A DNA stretch of 64,000 nt from Lentibacillus siamensis (GTDB taxonomy: Bacteria > Bacillota > Bacilli > Bacillales > Amphibacillaceae): assembly GCF_039522605.1 (NCBI RefSeq), contig NZ_BAAADS010000009.1, forward strand, positions 1 to 64,000, read 5' to 3'. Below are positions 32,826 through 41,523 of the stretch, in pieces. Made by a program: the position numbers and the translations under genes. Under the pieces are notes generated by a model. That model made no database searches, was not told the origin of the DNA, and worked only from the letters and a program-made list of their open reading frames with translations. Position 1 is the first letter of the stretch. Each line of letters starts with the position of its first letter.

Positions 32826-34136
32826 TTATAATACCATGGCACCAATCCACCCAAAGATAAACAGCGGTATATTATAGTGCAGAAAAGTCGGTACACAGGT
32901 ATCCCAAATATGATGGTGCTTACCATCAGCATTTAAACCTGATGTCGGTCCAAGTGTACTGTCGGAAGCCGGTGATCCTGCATCTCCTAATGCTCCGGAT
33001 GTTCCAATCAACGTTGCAATGGCCATTGGTGAAAAACCTGCAGCAACACAAATTGGCACATATAATGCCGCAAGAATCGGAATGGTTCCAAACGAAGATC
33101 CAATTCCTATTGTTACAACCAGACCAACCAGCAGCAGGATTAGTGCAATCAGTCCTTTATTGTCATTCAGTGTTCCAGAAGACACTTCGACCAATGCATC
33201 AACTGCTCCTGTTTCTGTAAGAATGTGTCCATAACCTGACGCCACAAGCATGACAAAAGCAATGGTTCCCATCATGGCGATTCCGTCAGTCATAATCTGA
33301 TCGCCCTTTTTAAATGGTACAGCGACCAGCAGGAACATCAATATCAAACCAGTAAGTGCGCCAGCAACAAGGTTTTGTGTAAAAATCTGAACCACTAAAG
33401 CACCGACAATTGCCACCAGGGTCAGAAAATGTGTACAATTAAATGTCACATTTTCCACTTTGGGTGCGGTAAATTCAACCTCTCCACCACCAGCACCCGG
33501 CACTGCCACACGATCTTTCCGATACGTAATAAATACAGCGATCAATAAGCCGATAACCATCCCGGATCCCGGAATCAGCATGGAAAGAGCAGTTTCCGTC
33601 TCAGTGATTTCAACGCCATTCTGTACCATACCTTTCACAATGATTCCGTGAAAAATCAGCCCGAACCCTGCAGGTATCATGATATATGGCGCTTTAAGCC
33701 CAAACGTTAATGCGGCCGCCACCGCACGGCGATCCAGTTTCATATCATCAAAAACTTTTAATAATGGCGGTATTAATATTGGTATAAATGCAATATGAAC
33801 AGGCACCAGATTTTGCGAAAGCGATGCAACACCAGCAATAACGAGCACCATCATCGTTTTCTTCCCTGTCAGTACCCTTATTAAAAAATTGACAAGGATA
33901 GCCGTGATTCCGGTATAGCTGATCGCCACTGCAAAAGCACCAAGCAAAATATAACTCAACGCCGTTTCCGCCTGACCTCCCATTCCGCCTATCATCATCT
34001 CAATTGATTCTATAATCGACTGTCCCGATAATACACCGGCCGTTATAGCTGCTATTATGATTGCCAAAACAACATTAACTCGTAATAAACTGAGTATTGT
34101 CATTACCAGAACAGAAATAACCACAACCCATTCCAT
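32826..34136 (-). CDS. yuiF: YuiF-like Na+/H+ antiporter family permease
   Basis: A 436-residue membrane protein with 10-12 helices of the ArsB/NhaD-like superfamily; landmarks are SLSQNLVPVHIAFIP, GIGSSFGTIPILAALYVP and GDAGSPASDSTLGPTSGLNADGKHHHIWD. B. subtilis YuiF belongs to this family and has been listed as a putative amino-acid transporter as well as an antiporter, so the substrate is open. The start MEWVVV has GAGGGG seven bases upstream; the preceding MTERGK codons contain that site. Monocistronic. Confidence 0.8.
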   Translation of the reverse strand: MEWVVVISVLVMTILSLLRVNVVLAIIIAAITAGVLSGQSIIESIEMMIGGMGGQAETALSYILLGAFAVAISYTGITAILVNFLIRVLTGKKTMMVLVIAGVASLSQNLVPVHIAFIPILIPPLLKVFDDMKLDRRAVAAALTFGLKAPYIMIPAGFGLIFHGIIVKGMVQNGVEITETETALSMLIPGSGMVIGLLIAVFITYRKDRVAVPGAGGGEVEFTAPKVENVTFNCTHFLTLVAIVGALVVQIFTQNLVAGALTGLILMFLLVAVPFKKGDQIMTDGIAMMGTIAFVMLVASGYGHILTETGAVDALVEVSSGTLNDNKGLIALILLLVGLVVTIGIGSSFGTIPILAALYVPICVAAGFSPMAIATLIGTSGALGDAGSPASDSTLGPTSGLNADGKHHHIWDTCVPTFLHYNIPLFIFGWIGAMVL

Positions 34137-34260
34137 CGTTTTTCCCCTCTCTGTCAAACTATCTTTAGTACTTCATTATGATAAAGCATTAAAGCAAAGA
34201 AATCAACCCTTTATATATATTTCATTTTAATTCCTATCAATTCATGCTGTGTGCCCACTA

Positions 34261-34400
34261 AAACATGCGATCTCAGCTCCAAAGTGCGAACTGAACCCTG
34301 AAACGTGCGATCTCCTCCCAAAACATGCGAACTAATCTCCGAAACGTGCGATCCCGCTCCCGTACATGCGAATTCCATCCGAAACATTCAATCCTGCCTT
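34261..34400. repeat. Phased array 3 (core AAACRTGCGA), period 19-21
   Basis: TGCGA cores (last one TTCAA) begin at 34266, 34285, 34306, 34326, 34347, 34367 and 34387, so the step is 19, 21, 20, 21, 20 and 20 bases. The sequence between is C-rich (CTCC, CTGAACC). It lies between the yuiF start and the yfkD terminator. The period is less exact than in the other arrays. Confidence 0.8.
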
Positions 34401-34416
34401 CAACGCACCCTCGATT

Positions 34417-34456
34417 AAAAAACCCGCCTGCAGCACAGCAAGACGGGTTTTCTTAA
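34417..34456 (-). terminator. Terminator after yfkD
   Basis: AAAACCCGTCTTGC / GCAGGCGGGTTTT pair across a short loop, followed on the minus strand by TTTAAT; probably bidirectional. Confidence 0.8.
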
Positions 34457-34458
34457 CA

Positions 34459-35256
34459 TTATTTCAGCTGAAATGAAAACGAGACATAGTCCTGAATCGG
34501 AATCCAGGCGCCAATCCCTTGTTTGGTTACATTTTTAATAACGATTGCTTTATCTGAACCTTTCAGTTGAAAATAAACTTCACCAAAGGTTACCTGCCCC
34601 TTCTCGTTAACAGCAGGGGCATATGTCTGCAGCACGCCAAACTTTTCAGATGGGATTACGTAAGAATTATCTTTTTTGGTATCTTTCCCAATCACGGTAC
34701 TGTAGGCGAGTGGAAGCTCTATCTTTTCTTTCGCTTCTAAAAGCATCATTTTCTTTATGTCATCAGGGTTGGCAATTTTATTTGTCAGTGCCCCTTTCAC
34801 TTCCCTTTTTTTATGCTGTGTATAGTGCAGTTTTTGTTCGGATTCCCCGCCCATATTATTTACTTCATTCGTATTAATCTTTTGATACTCCCAGTTAATA
34901 TTCGTTTCCTTTGACTTATAGTTCAGCGGCCAGCGACCAATATAGACCATTCCCCGGTATCCAAAGGCGATGGGGGAAGGATTTATTGATGTTTCATTAA
35001 GCATTTTTATCAATTCGGGATTTTCAATCGGAATATCCACTTCCGCTATTAATTCTTTGGTAAAATCACTTGGCTCCACAATTTCCTGATCCTCGGTAGA
35101 ATTCGGGTACGTATTTTCTTTCGATATGTTCAACACATGGCTTGGAACCTTCGTATCCTCTTCTTTCTTCTGTTTTTCTTTTCCAATGACAGAAAAAGGA
35201 AGCGCTAAAACCAAAGCAGATAAAATCAAAGTAATGATGAACGTTCTTTTTTTCAT
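34459..35256 (-). CDS. yfkD: YfkD family exported protein
   Basis: A 265-residue protein with a signal peptide (helix about 5-20, cleavage near VIGK) and the YfkD-family body (landmarks PIENPELIKMLNETSINPSPIAFGYRGMVYIGRWPLNY in which PIAFGYRG and GRWPLNY are the most conserved). In B. subtilis yfkD is reported as sporulation-linked; its function is not known. The start MKKRTF is chosen because AAAGGAA lies about 12 bases upstream and the earlier ATG overlaps that site. Lies near pdaA as in B. subtilis. Confidence 0.85.
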   Translation of the reverse strand: MKKRTFIITLILSALVLALPFSVIGKEKQKKEEDTKVPSHVLNISKENTYPNSTEDQEIVEPSDFTKELIAEVDIPIENPELIKMLNETSINPSPIAFGYRGMVYIGRWPLNYKSKETNINWEYQKINTNEVNNMGGESEQKLHYTQHKKREVKGALTNKIANPDDIKKMMLLEAKEKIELPLAYSTVIGKDTKKDNSYVIPSEKFGVLQTYAPAVNEKGQVTFGEVYFQLKGSDKAIVIKNVTKQGIGAWIPIQDYVSFSFQLK

Positions 35257-35323
35257 GTAGAGTCCCATTCCTTTCCTTTTGGCTTAGTTTTTTCGGGACA
35301 CATGAAATTTATACGCTGTAAAT

Positions 35324-35716
35324 TCACTCACTTAATTCGATTGCTTCAATTGTCTCCTCAATATCAATGGAATTTTCCACAGAACGAACCATTGAACAAT
35401 TTTGACGGGATATTTTAAGATTCTTCTCCAATTTGTCATAGTTCAGATGACGGCCTTTTATCGTATAATGCAATGCAATTTTTTCAATTCGGTTTGCTTC
35501 TTGCGGGTTCCTTTCAACTTCAGCGGAAATAATCAGGTCTTCAAAATCAGTCCGCTGTTTCTCAAGAATCTTACGAAATACTGAACCGCTGCAACCGGCA
35601 ATCGAGGCCACCATCAGCTGAAATGGCCTAAATCCATAGTCCTCATTTCCGGAAATTGCCAGCTCTCCGTAATCAAACTTTGTGTGCATGCCATTATCTT
35701 TCAGATGAAACTCCAT
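35324..35716 (-). CDS. OsmC family protein
   Basis: A 130-residue OsmC/Ohr-fold protein with the two family cysteines: one in VASIAGCSGSV (about residue 42) and one in ISRQNCSMVRSV (about 106). Such proteins reduce organic hydroperoxides or serve as thiol-reactive stress proteins. The motif and length suit the YhfA/OsmC-like subgroup more than Ohr. AAAGGAG precedes the ATG. Monocistronic, divergent from the MFS transporter. Confidence 0.85.
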   Translation of the reverse strand: MEFHLKDNGMHTKFDYGELAISGNEDYGFRPFQLMVASIAGCSGSVFRKILEKQRTDFEDLIISAEVERNPQEANRIEKIALHYTIKGRHLNYDKLEKNLKISRQNCSMVRSVENSIDIEETIEAIELSE

Positions 35717-35852
35717 TATATCCGCTCCTTTTCAATGATCTTACAGTATATATATCCATTATCGCTGCAATGGTAAACAATTGCATTGAATTTTACCAAA
35801 AAAACAATTAGATTGAAAGAATGAACATTTTTGTATGATGAGGTGATGTGAA

Positions 35853-37019
35853 GTGGCGTCAGTAAAAACCAGGTTCTGGATCCTGATCTCGCTCGTTTCC
35901 ATTTCAGGGTTCTCACAAGGAATGCTCCTGCCATTGTTGGCAATTATTTTGGAGCAAAACGGTATATCTTCATCCGTTAATGGACTGCATGCCACAGGGT
36001 TATATATCGGCGTTTTGTTAGCTTCCCCATTCATCGAAAAACCGATGCGAAAGTACGGCTTTAAACCAGTCATTCTTGTGGGGGGTGCGTTGGTATTTAT
36101 CTCCCTGACATTATTTCCTTTGTGGCAATCCCTTTGGTTCTGGTTCGTACTGCGGGTGACCATTGGTATTGGTGATAACATGCTTCATCTGGGTACACAA
36201 ACATGGATAACGACAACCAGTCCTAGACAAATACGCGGAAGGAATATTGCCTTCTATGGTTTATTTTTCGGACTGGGATTTACGATTGGACCATTAATGA
36301 CAAGGTTGCTTTCCATCAGCGAAGCACTTCCTTTTTTACTGTCGGCATTATTGAGCATGATTGTCTGGTCAACTATGTTTTTCGTACGGAACACCTGGCC
36401 TGAAGCGGATGAGTCAATCGAAACCGGCTCATCGACTTCCATGGGACGATTCATTAAAACAGGTAAAATCGCCTGGGTCGCCCTGCTTCCGGCGTTTGGC
36501 TATGGTTTTCTGGAGGCCACCCTTCACGGTATATTTCCAATATATGGGTTACGAATTGGACATGATGTCGACATTCTTTCCCTGATTATTCCGTGTTTTG
36601 CTGGAGGCAGTCTGATTACACAAATCCCACTGGGTGTACTTAGTGACCGCTATGGAAGACGGACGATCTTAATTGGTGCTCTCACGCTTGGCATCGGCAG
36701 TTTTCTGCTGGCAGCAACCATGGAAACTTCCGTAGCAGCATTATTTTTTTCCTTTGCACTGGCGGGCATGTTTGTCGGTTCACTGTATTCTTTAAGCATC
36801 ACGTACCTGGCTGATATTCTGCCATCGTATCTTTTACCAGCCGGCAACCTGATGACCGGCATTTCGTTCAGCATTGGCAGTATCTGTGGTCCATATTTAG
36901 GAGGACTGTTTATTGAATTGATCCCCGGGGTTTCCTTCTTTTTCTTATTAGCAGGTATGCTGGCATTGATTCTGATCGCCACCTACTTCAAAAAAATACC
37001 GTCATTTCAGCACAGTTGA
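35853..37019 (+). CDS. MFS transporter (YfkF-like)
   Basis: A 388-residue twelve-helix major-facilitator permease. The loop motif between helices two and three is degenerate (EKPMRKYGFKP), but the second-half copy DRYGRRT is good. B. subtilis yfkF, an MFS gene close to yfkD and yfkH, is the likely counterpart. Start is GTG with AGGTGATG upstream. It is probably an efflux permease; substrate unknown. The stop codon overlaps a short terminator hairpin (37018-37045: GACAC / GTGTC followed by TTTTT). Confidence 0.83.
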   Translation: MASVKTRFWILISLVSISGFSQGMLLPLLAIILEQNGISSSVNGLHATGLYIGVLLASPFIEKPMRKYGFKPVILVGGALVFISLTLFPLWQSLWFWFVLRVTIGIGDNMLHLGTQTWITTTSPRQIRGRNIAFYGLFFGLGFTIGPLMTRLLSISEALPFLLSALLSMIVWSTMFFVRNTWPEADESIETGSSTSMGRFIKTGKIAWVALLPAFGYGFLEATLHGIFPIYGLRIGHDVDILSLIIPCFAGGSLITQIPLGVLSDRYGRRTILIGALTLGIGSFLLAATMETSVAALFFSFALAGMFVGSLYSLSITYLADILPSYLLPAGNLMTGISFSIGSICGPYLGGLFIELIPGVSFFFLLAGMLALILIATYFKKIPSFQHS

Positions 37020-37106
37020 CACTCGATTGCGGGTGTCTATTTTTGTACCATTCTGCCAGTCTTTCTCTCGACTCTAAAATTATTTTAAATCAGGTGTAAT
37101 TATGTA

Positions 37107-37165
37107 TTGACTTTATCAATTATAATGGTAATATAATAATAAATATTTATTTATAATAATTATAA
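37107..37165 (+). promoter_or_regulatory. zosA promoter with a perfect Per box
   Basis: TTGACT (37107-37112) is followed by TAATAT (37129) at 16 bases or TATAAT (37132) at 19. A perfect PerR operator, TTATAATAATTATAA (15 of 15 to consensus), covers 37151-37165, just downstream of the start point and 19 bases before the ATG. Confidence 0.85.
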
Positions 37166-37184
37166 TCTGAGGAGATGAAGATCC

Positions 37185-39116
37185 ATGGCAAATGGTTCCG
37201 AAACATTGCTGCCCCCCAAAAGCCATCGGTTAACAACCCTTTTGAAAACGCCCTTATTCAACCGTATTTCACCGCATCTGGAATTAATCGCAGCTTTATT
37301 GAGCGGTCTTCTGATTCTGATAACGTGGCTTCTTGGTAATCGCCTGTCAGATACCATGTGGGTTATCCTATACTTAATTGCATTTGCAATCGGCGGTTAT
37401 GCCAAAGCGAAAGAAGGAATCCAGGAGACCATCGCAAACAAGGAACTGAATGTTGAAATGCTGATGGTATTTGCGGCAATTGGTTCAGCAGCTATCGGGT
37501 ATTGGACGGAAGGCGCCATTCTGATATTTATTTTTGCATTATCCGGAGCACTGGAAACCTATACAATGAATAAAAGCAATAAAGAAATCTCCGCATTAAT
37601 GAACCTGCAGCCGGAGCAGGCGTTATTAATTTCAGATGGAAAGGAAACCATCGTACCTGTATCCGAGCTGGGGGTAGGCGATCTTATTTCGGTAAGGGCA
37701 GGCGAACGGATTCCCGCTGACGGCACCATCATGAAAGGAACTACTGCTGTAGATGAAAGTGCAATCACCGGAGAATCGATTCCAGTCAGTAAGGTGAACA
37801 ATGAGGACGTATTTGCCGGTACCGTTGCACTTGACGGATCGATTTGTGTAAAGATTACCAATCCGGCAAGTGAAACACTCTTTCAAAAAATCATTCAAAT
37901 GGTCCAAACGGCACAGGAAGAAAAGTCGCCTTCCCAGCTGTTTATCGAACGCTTTGAGGGGACATATGTAAAAGTGGTGCTGGCAGCAGTTGCTATCATG
38001 ATGTTCCTTCCCGCTTTATTGTTTGGCTGGACATTATCTGAAAGTATCTATCGTGCCATGATTTTGCTCGTTGTGGCATCACCGTGTGCACTTGTTGCAT
38101 CGATCATGCCGGCCACATTATCGGCCATTTCCAACAGTGCCAGGCGCGGCGTGTTATTTAAAGGCGGGGTACACGCGGAAAACTTAAGCCACATGCAAGC
38201 AATAGCATTTGACAAAACTGGAACTCTGACGAATGGAACTCCTGAAGTGACAGATCTGTATGTAAGTCCCGGAATCGATAAGGAAGATGTGCTGCTCCAC
38301 GCTGGTGCAATCGAAAAAGAATCAACCCACCCGCTGGCAGAAGCTATTACATCACGCAGCGGTGATTTGGATTTTTCGATGGTGGATGTACAAAACGTTA
38401 AAACATTAAGCGGGAATGGAATCGCAGCTGTTATAAACGATGAAACGTGGAAAATCGGAAAGGCCGCATTAGTTGGCGAAACCGAGGCGAATGGATTTCT
38501 GAATGGTATTGCCGAAAAACTGGCTGCAGAAGGAAAAACAATCGTATTTGTTAAACGAAGTAAGGAGATTATTGCCCTGTATGCACTAAAGGATACGATC
38601 CGGAAAGATGCCAAAATAGCGATTAAAACGCTAAGAAAGCATGGTATCCATACGATTATGCTGACTGGTGACAATGAAACGACTGCAAAAGCCATTGCAG
38701 CTGAAGCGGGGATTGATGATTATATCGCAAAATGTCTTCCGGAAGAAAAAGTGGACCATATAAAAGCACTGCGGAGTAAATTTAATCATGTCGCGATGGT
38801 TGGTGACGGTATCAATGATGCACCGGCACTGGCAACTGCAAACATTGGAATTGCCATGGGGAAAGGAACAGATGCCGCGCTTGAAACAGCAGATGTTGTA
38901 CTTATGAAAAATGACCTGCCGAAAATCACAAACGCCATCCAATTGTCGGAACGGATGAACCGGATCGTCAAACAAAACGTCATTTTCTCCATGAGTGTGA
39001 TTCTTTTGCTGATTGCATCCAATTTTATGCAGATGCTGGACCTGCCGCTCGGTGTCATCGGACATGAAGGAAGTACCATCCTGGTCATTTTAAACGGACT
39101 TAGATTACTAAAATAG
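37185..39116 (+). CDS. zosA: P-type heavy-metal ATPase, ZosA-like
   Basis: A 643-residue P1B ATPase. It lacks an N-terminal metal-binding domain. The helix-six metal motif SPC (C301), the phosphorylation site DKTGT (D343), TGES (about 196-199), a HP locus (STHPLAE), TGDN and GDGINDAP are all present, so it should be active. In B. subtilis ZosA imports Zn(II) during peroxide stress and belongs to the PerR regulon. The perfect Per box here makes ZosA more likely than the exporter CadA, which it otherwise resembles. AGGAG precedes the ATG. Confidence 0.87.
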   Translation: MANGSETLLPPKSHRLTTLLKTPLFNRISPHLELIAALLSGLLILITWLLGNRLSDTMWVILYLIAFAIGGYAKAKEGIQETIANKELNVEMLMVFAAIGSAAIGYWTEGAILIFIFALSGALETYTMNKSNKEISALMNLQPEQALLISDGKETIVPVSELGVGDLISVRAGERIPADGTIMKGTTAVDESAITGESIPVSKVNNEDVFAGTVALDGSICVKITNPASETLFQKIIQMVQTAQEEKSPSQLFIERFEGTYVKVVLAAVAIMMFLPALLFGWTLSESIYRAMILLVVASPCALVASIMPATLSAISNSARRGVLFKGGVHAENLSHMQAIAFDKTGTLTNGTPEVTDLYVSPGIDKEDVLLHAGAIEKESTHPLAEAITSRSGDLDFSMVDVQNVKTLSGNGIAAVINDETWKIGKAALVGETEANGFLNGIAEKLAAEGKTIVFVKRSKEIIALYALKDTIRKDAKIAIKTLRKHGIHTIMLTGDNETTAKAIAAEAGIDDYIAKCLPEEKVDHIKALRSKFNHVAMVGDGINDAPALATANIGIAMGKGTDAALETADVVLMKNDLPKITNAIQLSERMNRIVKQNVIFSMSVILLLIASNFMQMLDLPLGVIGHEGSTILVILNGLRLLK

Positions 39117-39138
39117 CTGTCATATCAGACAGCTATTT
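39108..39138. terminator. Bidirectional terminator after zosA
   Basis: AAATAGCTGTC-ATATCA-GACAGCTATTT with a T-run on the plus strand and an A-run on the other side. It covers the zosA stop. Confidence 0.85.
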
Positions 39139-39963
39139 TTAATTCTGCTCTATATTATTTTTCCGCAATACAGCATTGATGACTCCGCCTATTAAAATGA
39201 TTATTCCGGTCAGATAAAACCAGATCATCAATACAATTACAGTTCCCAAACTACCGTACGTTGCCGCATAGTTTCCCATTGAATTCACGTAATAGGAAAA
39301 TGCCAGCGATACGAGCTGCCAACTGACTGTTGCAAACAATGCACCCCATACCGCATATTTGAAATAAACCTTTCTGTTGGGAGCAAGTTTATACAGCGCA
39401 AGCAGAACAATAAAGAAAGTTACGGATGAAATGACCCATCTTAACGTTTCCCACACACTCAAGAAACCTTCCGACAAGCCAACAAATGTAAATAAAAATT
39501 CTCCGATAATCTTCCCGAACACCGGCAGCAGAAATGCCATACATATGACAAAAAACATGGCGAGCGTTAATATCACGGCGATTAACCGGGCTACAATAAA
39601 AGAACGGTCTTCTTCTACTTCATAGGCTTCATTGAATCCCTTCATTATTGCTTTAATTGCATTCGACGCAGACCATAGTGTGCCGATTAAACCTATCGAT
39701 AACAACGAGCCATTGCGGTTATCGACAAGTTCGCTGACATTTTCATTAATCATATCGGCTATTCCACCGGGCGCATAGGTGGCAATAGCCTCCATAATGA
39801 CCTGGTCATCCATAGGAATATATGCGACAAGCGTCATTAAAAACAATAAAAACGGAAAAAGGGATAACAGGAAAAAGTAAGCAAGCTGTGCCGCAGTTCC
39901 GAACACATCATGTTCCGTTATTTTTTCAAACAGCTGTTTGCCAAATGCTTTCGCTTGTTCCAT
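39139..39963 (-). CDS. YihY/BrkB family membrane protein
   Basis: A 274-residue protein with six helices of the YihY (virulence factor BrkB) family; landmarks AAQLAYFFLLSLFPFLLFLMTL and YGSLGTVIVLMIWFYLTGIIILIG (AYFFLLSLFPFL and GSLGTVIV are the most typical). It was once called ribonuclease BN by mistake. Function is unknown, perhaps transport. B. subtilis YfkH is the counterpart. It forms a run of three minus-strand genes with the YtxH protein and the phosphatase (gaps of about 20 bases). Confidence 0.88.
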   Translation of the reverse strand: MEQAKAFGKQLFEKITEHDVFGTAAQLAYFFLLSLFPFLLFLMTLVAYIPMDDQVIMEAIATYAPGGIADMINENVSELVDNRNGSLLSIGLIGTLWSASNAIKAIMKGFNEAYEVEEDRSFIVARLIAVILTLAMFFVICMAFLLPVFGKIIGEFLFTFVGLSEGFLSVWETLRWVISSVTFFIVLLALYKLAPNRKVYFKYAVWGALFATVSWQLVSLAFSYYVNSMGNYAATYGSLGTVIVLMIWFYLTGIIILIGGVINAVLRKNNIEQN

Positions 39964-39983
39964 TCACCATCATCCCCTTATAT

Positions 39984-40298
39984 TTATTTTGACGAATCTT
40001 CAAGCTGTTCCTGTTTCCCCTGTTTTTTATTAACGTACTTGTCCAGAGAGTTTTCAACCTGATCAAGTGCTTTTAATGCATTTTCCGTGCCGCTGGTCAA
40101 TTTTTTATTGAATGAATCAAATCTTGTTCTGGCTGTCTTCACGGCGTCTGACGGATTTTTCGCATAGTACCCGGAGCGGTCTTTGACAACACTCATTTTC
40201 TGTTTTGTATAGGCCCTTGTATCACGACTGAACAAAGATACAAGTCCGCCTGCAATTGCACCTGCAATAACCCCGATAAATAAATTCTGTTTACCCAT
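39984..40298 (-). CDS. YtxH-domain protein
   Basis: A 104-residue protein with a glycine-rich membrane helix at 5-24 (LFIGVIAGAIAGGLVSLF) and a charged helical tail (TARTRFDSFNKKL, ALDQVENSLDKYV), the pattern of YtxH-like general-stress proteins. It lies 20 bases from both neighbours, between the BrkB-family and phosphatase genes, so it is likely co-transcribed with them. Function unknown. Confidence 0.8.
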   Translation of the reverse strand: MGKQNLFIGVIAGAIAGGLVSLFSRDTRAYTKQKMSVVKDRSGYYAKNPSDAVKTARTRFDSFNKKLTSGTENALKALDQVENSLDKYVNKKQGKQEQLEDSSK

Positions 40299-40318
40299 TT
40301 CTGTTTCGCTCCTTTAAT

Positions 40319-40789
40319 TTATATGTTGTTTTGCTTTTTTATATCATTTAATAATTCATTACAGCCATTCGATATCAAGTTGTAAGTATAATCAAAATTA
40401 CCTGTGAAGTACGGATCCGGCACATTTACATCATCGGGATCTTTTACAAAATCCATTAGCTTGGCAATCGTAACTTCACCTGTTTCATCATTGATATCCC
40501 GAAGATCACGGATATTTTGTTCATCCATTGCAATCATGTAATCGAAATCCCGCCAGTCCTCTGTATGTACCTGTCTCGCTTTCATATCTTTGTAGGAAAT
40601 ACTAAGATTATCCAACATGTTTCTGGTACCTTCGTGTGGCGGCTCCCCATTGTGCCAAGGTCCTATTCCTGCAGAATCAACTATTATTTCATCCGAAAGA
40701 TTGTCTTTTTCCACAAGATCACGGAATACTGCTTCCGCCATCGGAGACCTGCAGATATTCCCCAGACAAATAAATAAAACCTTTATCAT
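40319..40789 (-). CDS. Low-molecular-weight protein tyrosine phosphatase
   Basis: A 156-residue phosphatase with the P-loop C-X5-R (C8 to R14 in FICLGNICRSPMAEA) and the general-acid aspartate in VPDPYF. B. subtilis YfkJ, in the same neighbourhood, dephosphorylates tyrosines during stress. The start MIKVLF has AAGGAG seven bases upstream; ten upstream codons in frame are not used. First gene of the three-gene minus-strand unit. Confidence 0.92.
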   Translation of the reverse strand: MIKVLFICLGNICRSPMAEAVFRDLVEKDNLSDEIIVDSAGIGPWHNGEPPHEGTRNMLDNLSISYKDMKARQVHTEDWRDFDYMIAMDEQNIRDLRDINDETGEVTIAKLMDFVKDPDDVNVPDPYFTGNFDYTYNLISNGCNELLNDIKKQNNI

Positions 40790-40842
40790 ACCAAAACTCC
40801 TTATCTTTTCTTTACCCAATCAAGCCAGGTATAAACTCCCCC

Positions 40843-41511
40843 CTAATCCGTCAACGGTGCAATGCACCCGGCATCATTATTTTTGGCAGCATTTACGTAT
40901 GTATCCACATTATATGACGTAAACGCGTCAGCTTCCAGTGTTTCCAAAAAATGATGCCATTTACTTGCATCCCGTTCACGCGATGCAATCCACTCTTCTT
41001 CTTTATCCTTTGGCAATATAATTGGCATACGGTGGTGAATATCCTGCATGTACTCGTTCGCATCTTTGGTAAGTATCGTGCATGTGAACAGGTTTTGATC
41101 CTCCTGTTGCCATTTGTCCCACAATCCGGCAAAAGCGAACAGTTTTCTGCCTGCCAGCTGAATGCGCTTCGGCTGTTTTTCTTTTCCATCCCGCTTCCAC
41201 TCATAAAAGCTGTCCGCTACAATTAAACAACGCTTGCGGCTCAACAGCTTCTTAAAGCTTGGTTTTTCATGGGCTGTTTCGCTGCGAGCGTTAATCATTT
41301 TGTAGCCGATTTTTTCGTCTTTTGCCCATGAAGGAACAAGACCCCATCGCAAATATCCGGCCCGCTTCTCGTTTCCGTCGTGGATGATTGCAAATACATT
41401 CTGACCTGGTGCAACATTGAAACTTGGCTGATACGAATCAATCGGCTCTTCCAGGTCGAACTCGCGTAAAATGTCCACTTCATCCGCTAACAATGTATAA
41501 CGTCCACACAT
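40843..41511 (-). CDS. SOS-associated peptidase, HMCES/YedK family
   Basis: A 222-residue SRAP protein. The N-terminal methionine is followed by the catalytic C2 in MCGRYTL, with SFYEWKR (conserved glutamate) and HHRMPI (conserved histidine) in place. In E. coli YedK the cysteine forms a thiazolidine crosslink with abasic sites in single-stranded DNA and protects them. Length is normal. It starts 12 bases after the end of the glutaminase gene, so the two may be co-transcribed. Confidence 0.9.
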   Translation of the reverse strand: MCGRYTLLADEVDILREFDLEEPIDSYQPSFNVAPGQNVFAIIHDGNEKRAGYLRWGLVPSWAKDEKIGYKMINARSETAHEKPSFKKLLSRKRCLIVADSFYEWKRDGKEKQPKRIQLAGRKLFAFAGLWDKWQQEDQNLFTCTILTKDANEYMQDIHHRMPIILPKDKEEEWIASRERDASKWHHFLETLEADAFTSYNVDTYVNAAKNNDAGCIAPLTD

Positions 41512-41523
41512 TTGGCTTCCCCC

